Assembly (NCBI GenBank): GCA_021832305.1
Contig: JAKBLB010000005.1
Span: 1-64,000 of the forward strand
Length of the DNA: 64,000 bases
Origin: Pseudomonadota bacterium
GTDB lineage: Bacteria; Pseudomonadota; Gammaproteobacteria; Burkholderiales; Ferrovaceae
Direction of reading: 5' to 3'
The notes beneath the pieces are model-generated. The model was not told the origin of the DNA. It was given only the letters and a program-made list of their open reading frames with translations, and did not search any database. Both the position numbers and the translations under genes were made by a program. Of the stretch, positions 60,231 through 64,000 are shown in pieces; positions within the stretch are counted from its first letter, which is position 1; every line of letters begins with the position of its first letter.

Positions 60231-60926
60231 TCATACCATCCGTTTGACCATCATTCCCTTGATCTTGCCGATGGCTGCCGTGGGATTGAGTCCCTTGGGA
60301 CAGACATCGACGCAATTCATGATGGTATGGCACCGAAAAAGCCGATAGGGATCATCCAGATCATCCAGGCGTTCACGGGTGGCCTCGTCGCGCGTGTCCG
60401 CAATGAATCGATAGGCCTGCAGAAGAGCGGCAGGACCCAGAAACTTGTCCGGGTTCCACCAGAAAGAAGGACAGGAAGCGCTGCAACAGGCACAGAGGAT
60501 GCATTCGTACAGGCCGTCCAGTTCCTCACGATCCCCGGGAGATTGAAGACGCTCCTTCCGGGGCGGGGGTGAGGTGGTTTCCAGATAGGGTTTGACCGAA
60601 TGGTATTGCTTGAAAAATTGATCCATGTCCACGATCAGATCTCGTATCACCGGGAGCCCTGGGAGCGGACGCAAAACCACCGGCTCCGTCAGACCCTTGA
60701 GCGGGGTAATACAGGCCAGACCATTGCGTCCATTGATGTTCATACCATCGGAACCACACACACCCTCGCGACAGGACTTGCGCAGCCCCAGCGAATCATC
60801 CTGAACTTTGATGCGCAGTATGGCATCCAGCAACATGCGGTCCGTCGACTGCAGGGCGACTTCATAATCCTGCATGTAAGGACGCTCGTCCTTTTCCGGG
60901 TTATAACGATAAATGCTGAATTTCAT
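60231..60926 (-). CDS. sdhB: Succinate dehydrogenase iron-sulfur subunit
   Basis: SCREGVCGSDGMNINGRNGLACIT, CILCACCSASCPSFWWN, CHTIMNCVDVCPKGLNP. Confidence 0.96.
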   Translation of the reverse strand: MKFSIYRYNPEKDERPYMQDYEVALQSTDRMLLDAILRIKVQDDSLGLRKSCREGVCGSDGMNINGRNGLACITPLKGLTEPVVLRPLPGLPVIRDLIVDMDQFFKQYHSVKPYLETTSPPPRKERLQSPGDREELDGLYECILCACCSASCPSFWWNPDKFLGPAALLQAYRFIADTRDEATRERLDDLDDPYRLFRCHTIMNCVDVCPKGLNPTAAIGKIKGMMVKRMV

Positions 60927-60948
60927 GACAGGCCCTCAAACTCAAGAC

Positions 60949-62712
60949 TTAGTAAACCCGCACTTTGGGTTCAAAGGATTCCACCGTCAGGGGTTGCAGA
61001 TTGACGGGTTTGTAGGCCATCCGACTGCCTTCCTGATACCACAGACTGTGCTTCAGCCACTGCCGGTCATCCCGCTCCGGGTAATCCTCGCGCGCATGAG
61101 CCCCCCGGCTTTCTTCACGGGCGGCAGCCGATACCAGAGTGGCTTCAGCCACGATCATCAGGTTCTGCAATTCCAGTGCCTCCACCCGCGCCGTATTGAA
61201 TACCCGGCTTTTGTCTCCAATGCGCAAATGACGTGCCCGTTCAGCCAGCGCACGAATTTTTGACACCCCTTCCTGAAGGAGTTCCCCTGTTCGAAAGACA
61301 CTGGCATGGTGCTGAACCAGCCGGCGCATTTCCGCTCCCAACACGGCCACGGATTCCCCGGTTTCAGGGCTTTCCAGATCAGCCAGACGAGCCAGCGCCG
61401 GTTCTTCGGCCCCGCGCGGCAGATCCCGCGCTTCGGGACGGGTTTTGAGCCAGGCGCTGACATGATCTCCGGCAGATTTACCAAATACCAACAAGTCCAG
61501 GAGGGAATTGGTTCCCAGTCGATTGGCTCCATGCACGGACACGCAGGCACATTCTCCGATGGCATAGAGCCCCGGGACGGGTTCAGCCATTTTCTGCCCA
61601 CGGGGTACCACCACCTGCCCGTAGTAGTTGGTGGGAATCCCCCCCATCTGATAGTGGCAGGTAGGAAGGACGGGAATCGGCTCACGAACCGGATCCACCG
61701 AGGCAAACTTGAGCGCAATTTCACGAATCCCTGGCAAACGTTTGTGAATGACTTCTTCGCCCAGATGGTCCAATTTCAGCAGGACATGGTCTTTTTCCGG
61801 GCCTACCCCCCGTCCTTCCTTGATTTCCCGATCCATGGCACGGGAAATCACATCTCGACTGGCCAGATCCTTCATGTTGGGCGCATATCGTTCCATAAAA
61901 CGCTCTCCCAGGGAATTCAGCAAGATACCGCCCTCACCGCGCACCCCCTCCGTAATCAGGATGCCAGCGCCTGCCACCCCGGTGGGATGAAACTGCCAGA
62001 ACTCCATATCTTCCAGCGGGATCCCGGCCCTTGCCGCCATCCCCAGGCCATCCCCGGTATTGATGTAGGCATTGGTACTGGATTGATAAATCCGTCCCGC
62101 CCCCCCGGTCGCCAGAATGACGGCCTTCGACTGGAAAAGGACGACCTCGCCGGTTTCCATTTCAAGTGCCACCAGTCCAACCACTGCCCCTTCCCTATCC
62201 CGAATCAGATCGATCGCCATCCATTCCACGAAAAATTGGCATTGTTCGCGAATATTTCGTTGATACAGCGTATGCAGTAAGGCATGTCCCGTTCGATCGG
62301 CCGCGGCACAGGCGCGTTGGACCGGGCTCTGCCCAAAATTCTGGGTATGGCCGCCAAAGGGGCGTTGATAAATAGTGCCGTCAGGATTTCGATCGAAGGG
62401 CATGCCAAAATGTTCCAACTCATAGACCAGTTCCGGTGCCTTGCGACACATGAACTCGATGGCATCCTGGTCGCCCAGATAATCCGACCCCTTGATGGTG
62501 TCGTACATATGCCAAAGCCAGTGGTCTTCCTGCATGTTTCCCAGGGACGCACTGACCCCGCCCTGGGCCGCCACGGTATGGGAGCGGGTCGGAAAGACCT
62601 TGGAAAAGACGGCCACGGTATGTCCCGCTTCCGAAAGTTGGAGCGCCGCCCGCAACCCGGATCCTCCTCCGCCCACGATGACTACATCGAAATCCTGTTT
62701 ATTCAACCCCAT
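60949..62712 (-). CDS. sdhA: Succinate dehydrogenase flavoprotein subunit
   Basis: DVVIVGGGGSGLRAALQLSEAG, RSHTVAAQGGVSASLGN, CACVSVHGANRLGTNSLLDLLVFG; alternative in-frame ATG at 62724. Confidence 0.95.
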   Translation of the reverse strand: MGLNKQDFDVVIVGGGGSGLRAALQLSEAGHTVAVFSKVFPTRSHTVAAQGGVSASLGNMQEDHWLWHMYDTIKGSDYLGDQDAIEFMCRKAPELVYELEHFGMPFDRNPDGTIYQRPFGGHTQNFGQSPVQRACAAADRTGHALLHTLYQRNIREQCQFFVEWMAIDLIRDREGAVVGLVALEMETGEVVLFQSKAVILATGGAGRIYQSSTNAYINTGDGLGMAARAGIPLEDMEFWQFHPTGVAGAGILITEGVRGEGGILLNSLGERFMERYAPNMKDLASRDVISRAMDREIKEGRGVGPEKDHVLLKLDHLGEEVIHKRLPGIREIALKFASVDPVREPIPVLPTCHYQMGGIPTNYYGQVVVPRGQKMAEPVPGLYAIGECACVSVHGANRLGTNSLLDLLVFGKSAGDHVSAWLKTRPEARDLPRGAEEPALARLADLESPETGESVAVLGAEMRRLVQHHASVFRTGELLQEGVSKIRALAERARHLRIGDKSRVFNTARVEALELQNLMIVAEATLVSAAAREESRGAHAREDYPERDDRQWLKHSLWYQEGSRMAYKPVNLQPLTVESFEPKVRVY

Positions 62713-62714
62713 GT

Positions 62715-63059
62715 TCAACCCCATAAAATCTCGGCGGACCACAGTACCTCCGCCAGTAAGGTCACAATCACCCCCACCTGCAGGGTCAAACGCAGCCCGA
62801 CGGACTGGATGTAGTCCATGAAAATATCCCGCAAACCGATCCAGGCATGCCAACACAGGGCCAGAATGAACAGAAAGGTGGCTATCCGCACGGGACGTTC
62901 GTGCAACAGGGCCGCCCACCCAGGGCGGTCCGCCGGATGCGCCAGAACCACCCACAAAAGCGCCATGAGGGTATACCCCCCCATGATCACTGCAGTGATT
63001 CGTTGCGCCAACCAGTCCCTGAGGCCATAATGGGCCCCTACCACGACCCTCTTCACCAT
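62715..63059 (-). CDS. sdhD: Succinate dehydrogenase membrane anchor subunit
   Basis: MVKRVVVGAHYGLRDWLAQRITAVIMGGYTL...CWHAWIGLRDIFMDYI; ORF-track start 63467 is too far upstream. Confidence 0.9.
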   Translation of the reverse strand: MVKRVVVGAHYGLRDWLAQRITAVIMGGYTLMALLWVVLAHPADRPGWAALLHERPVRIATFLFILALCWHAWIGLRDIFMDYIQSVGLRLTLQVGVIVTLLAEVLWSAEILWG

Positions 63060-63412
63060 GCCAGCATCTCCACGATCAAGGTTAGAAAACCACTGACACC
63101 CAGCACCCATAGACTGGAACGGCGAGCTTGTGGCTTGTCCAGACCGAGGTGAATATCCAACAGCAGAAAACGGATTCCCGCACAAAAATGATGCAGAAAG
63201 GCCCAAATCAAGGGAACCAGGAGAAGACGAGGAAAAATTCCCGGTTCCCCCGCACGTTCCGGATGAAGGCCCCTCTCCAGAAAATAAAGAAAGAGAGGAA
63301 TCCCCATCAGAAACAGGATTGCTCCGCTGACTCGGTGCAAGATCGACACGATCCCCGGAAGGGGCAACCGGATGGTACGCAAATCGAGATTCTTGGGGCG
63401 CTGGGTCTTCAT
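63053..63412 (-). CDS. sdhC: Succinate dehydrogenase cytochrome b556 subunit
   Basis: IRLPLPGIVSILHRVSGAILFL; LIWAFLHHFCAGIRFLLLDIHLG. Confidence 0.93.
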   Translation of the reverse strand: MKTQRPKNLDLRTIRLPLPGIVSILHRVSGAILFLMGIPLFLYFLERGLHPERAGEPGIFPRLLLVPLIWAFLHHFCAGIRFLLLDIHLGLDKPQARRSSLWVLGVSGFLTLIVEMLAW

Positions 63413-63522
63413 GAACGATCATCCTGATGAGGAAGAGCCTAAGGTTGTAGTATACCTTGCCTTTCACGAGATTCTAGCGGAATACCGAAACTTGCAAGAG
63501 CGTGGCCTCTGTCATATAACAC

Positions 63523-63551
63523 TTGACATCCCCCTTAACGCCCCCTAGGAT
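63523..63551 (+). promoter_or_regulatory. Sigma-70-type promoter for acnA
   Basis: TTGACA-N17-TAGGAT, 36 nt before the ATG. Confidence 0.7.
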
Positions 63552-63586
63552 GCCCCGGCATCCATTTGATTCAAGAGAGATTGACT

Positions 63587-64000
63587 ATGTCCCACGACTC
63601 TTTCCAAGCGCTTCGTCCCCTCCCCGGTTCCTCTGACCAATATTATGCCCTGGCTGCCCTGACCGAAGCCGGTCTTCCTGCCGTCACCCGTTTGCCGGTG
63701 TCTCTGCGCATCATTCTGGAGTCGCTCCTGCGCAACGAAGATGGGCAACAAGTCACCCGCGCCCACATCGATGCGCTGGCCCGCTGGCAACCCAACGAAG
63801 CACGCACGGCAGAAATTCCCTTCAAGGTGGCACGAGTCATTCTGCAGGATTTCACCGGGGTCCCTCTTCTGGCCGATTTGGCCGCCATGCGCTCGACGGC
63901 ACGACGTCTTGGTTGCGACCCCCAGGCCATCGAACCTTTGGTCCCCGTACAACTGGTGGTGGACCATTCTGTGCAGGTGGACTTTTTCAACACACCCACG
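63587..64000 (+). CDS. acnA: Aconitate hydratase A (N-terminal part; truncated by window end, not in ORF track)
   Basis: Translated by hand: MSHDSFQALRPLPGSSDQYYALAALTEAGLPAVTRLPVSLRIILESLLRNEDGQQVTRAHIDALARWQPNEARTAEIPFKVARVILQDFTGVPLLADLAAMRSTARRLGCDPQAIEPLVPVQLVVDHSVQVDFFNTPT. Confidence 0.93.
   Translation, partial: MSHDSFQALRPLPGSSDQYYALAALTEAGLPAVTRLPVSLRIILESLLRNEDGQQVTRAHIDALARWQPNEARTAEIPFKVARVILQDFTGVPLLADLAAMRSTARRLGCDPQAIEPLVPVQLVVDHSVQVDFFNTPT

Noticed and set aside
60949-62955. ORF-track 668-aa version of sdhA
   Set aside because: First 77 residues overlap sdhD and are Gly/Arg-rich; the FAD-binding domain begins after MGLNMGLNKQ.
62715-63467. ORF-track 250-aa version of sdhD
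   Set aside because: Upstream two-thirds overlaps sdhC in another frame; homologous portion begins at MVKRVVVGAH (63059).
1-64000. Search for CRISPR arrays, IS/transposase, phage, toxin-antitoxin or defence genes
   Set aside because: No regularly spaced repeats, transposase/integrase-like proteins or defence-type domains seen; all large ORFs are explained by housekeeping or metabolic families.

Overview
This 64-kb window is a compact stretch of bacterial chromosome with almost no non-coding DNA. It is most consistent with a betaproteobacterium (inference from gene order: lepA-lepB-rnc-era-recO-pdxJ-acpS-nagZ, rpoE-rseA-rseB-degQ, sdhCDAB-sdhE-gltA-sucAB-lpd-zapE). I saw no phage, IS element, CRISPR array, rRNA or toxin/defence cassette. 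Main blocks: (1) a divergent bifunctional PBP-like protein, tRNA-Asn, a DUF5666-type lipoprotein with a DUF6502-type partner, and a DUF4010/MgtC-like membrane protein; (2) a glycogen/alpha-glucan locus with two GH57 enzymes, glgC, glgB, pgi, glgA and glgP; (3) parC/parE; (4) a BVMO-like flavoprotein, MBL hydrolase and FAH-like protein, then a PA2779/PA2778-type pair; (5) tRNA-Gly/tRNA-Cys and a soluble CZB-type chemoreceptor next to pgsA-uvrC; (6) the lepA-to-nagZ housekeeping operon; (7) the sigma-E module; (8) ETF-QO facing a tight operon of 5-formyl-H4F cyclo-ligase, pseudouridine synthase, acyl-CoA dehydrogenase, mtdA and fchA; (9) a TCA-cycle operon diverging from acnA, whose start at 63587 is absent from the ORF track. 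I did not find a clear-cut novel system. The best leads are the uncharacterised DUF6502/DUF5666 and PA2779/PA2778 pairs, the C1-H4F/ACAD operon, a three-state attenuator-like leader upstream of lepA, an 11-bp inverted repeat in the first codons of glgB, and a chemoreceptor inserted into the uvrC-pgsA-tRNA(Gly)-tRNA(Cys) synteny. All family assignments are by reading motifs; no database search was run.
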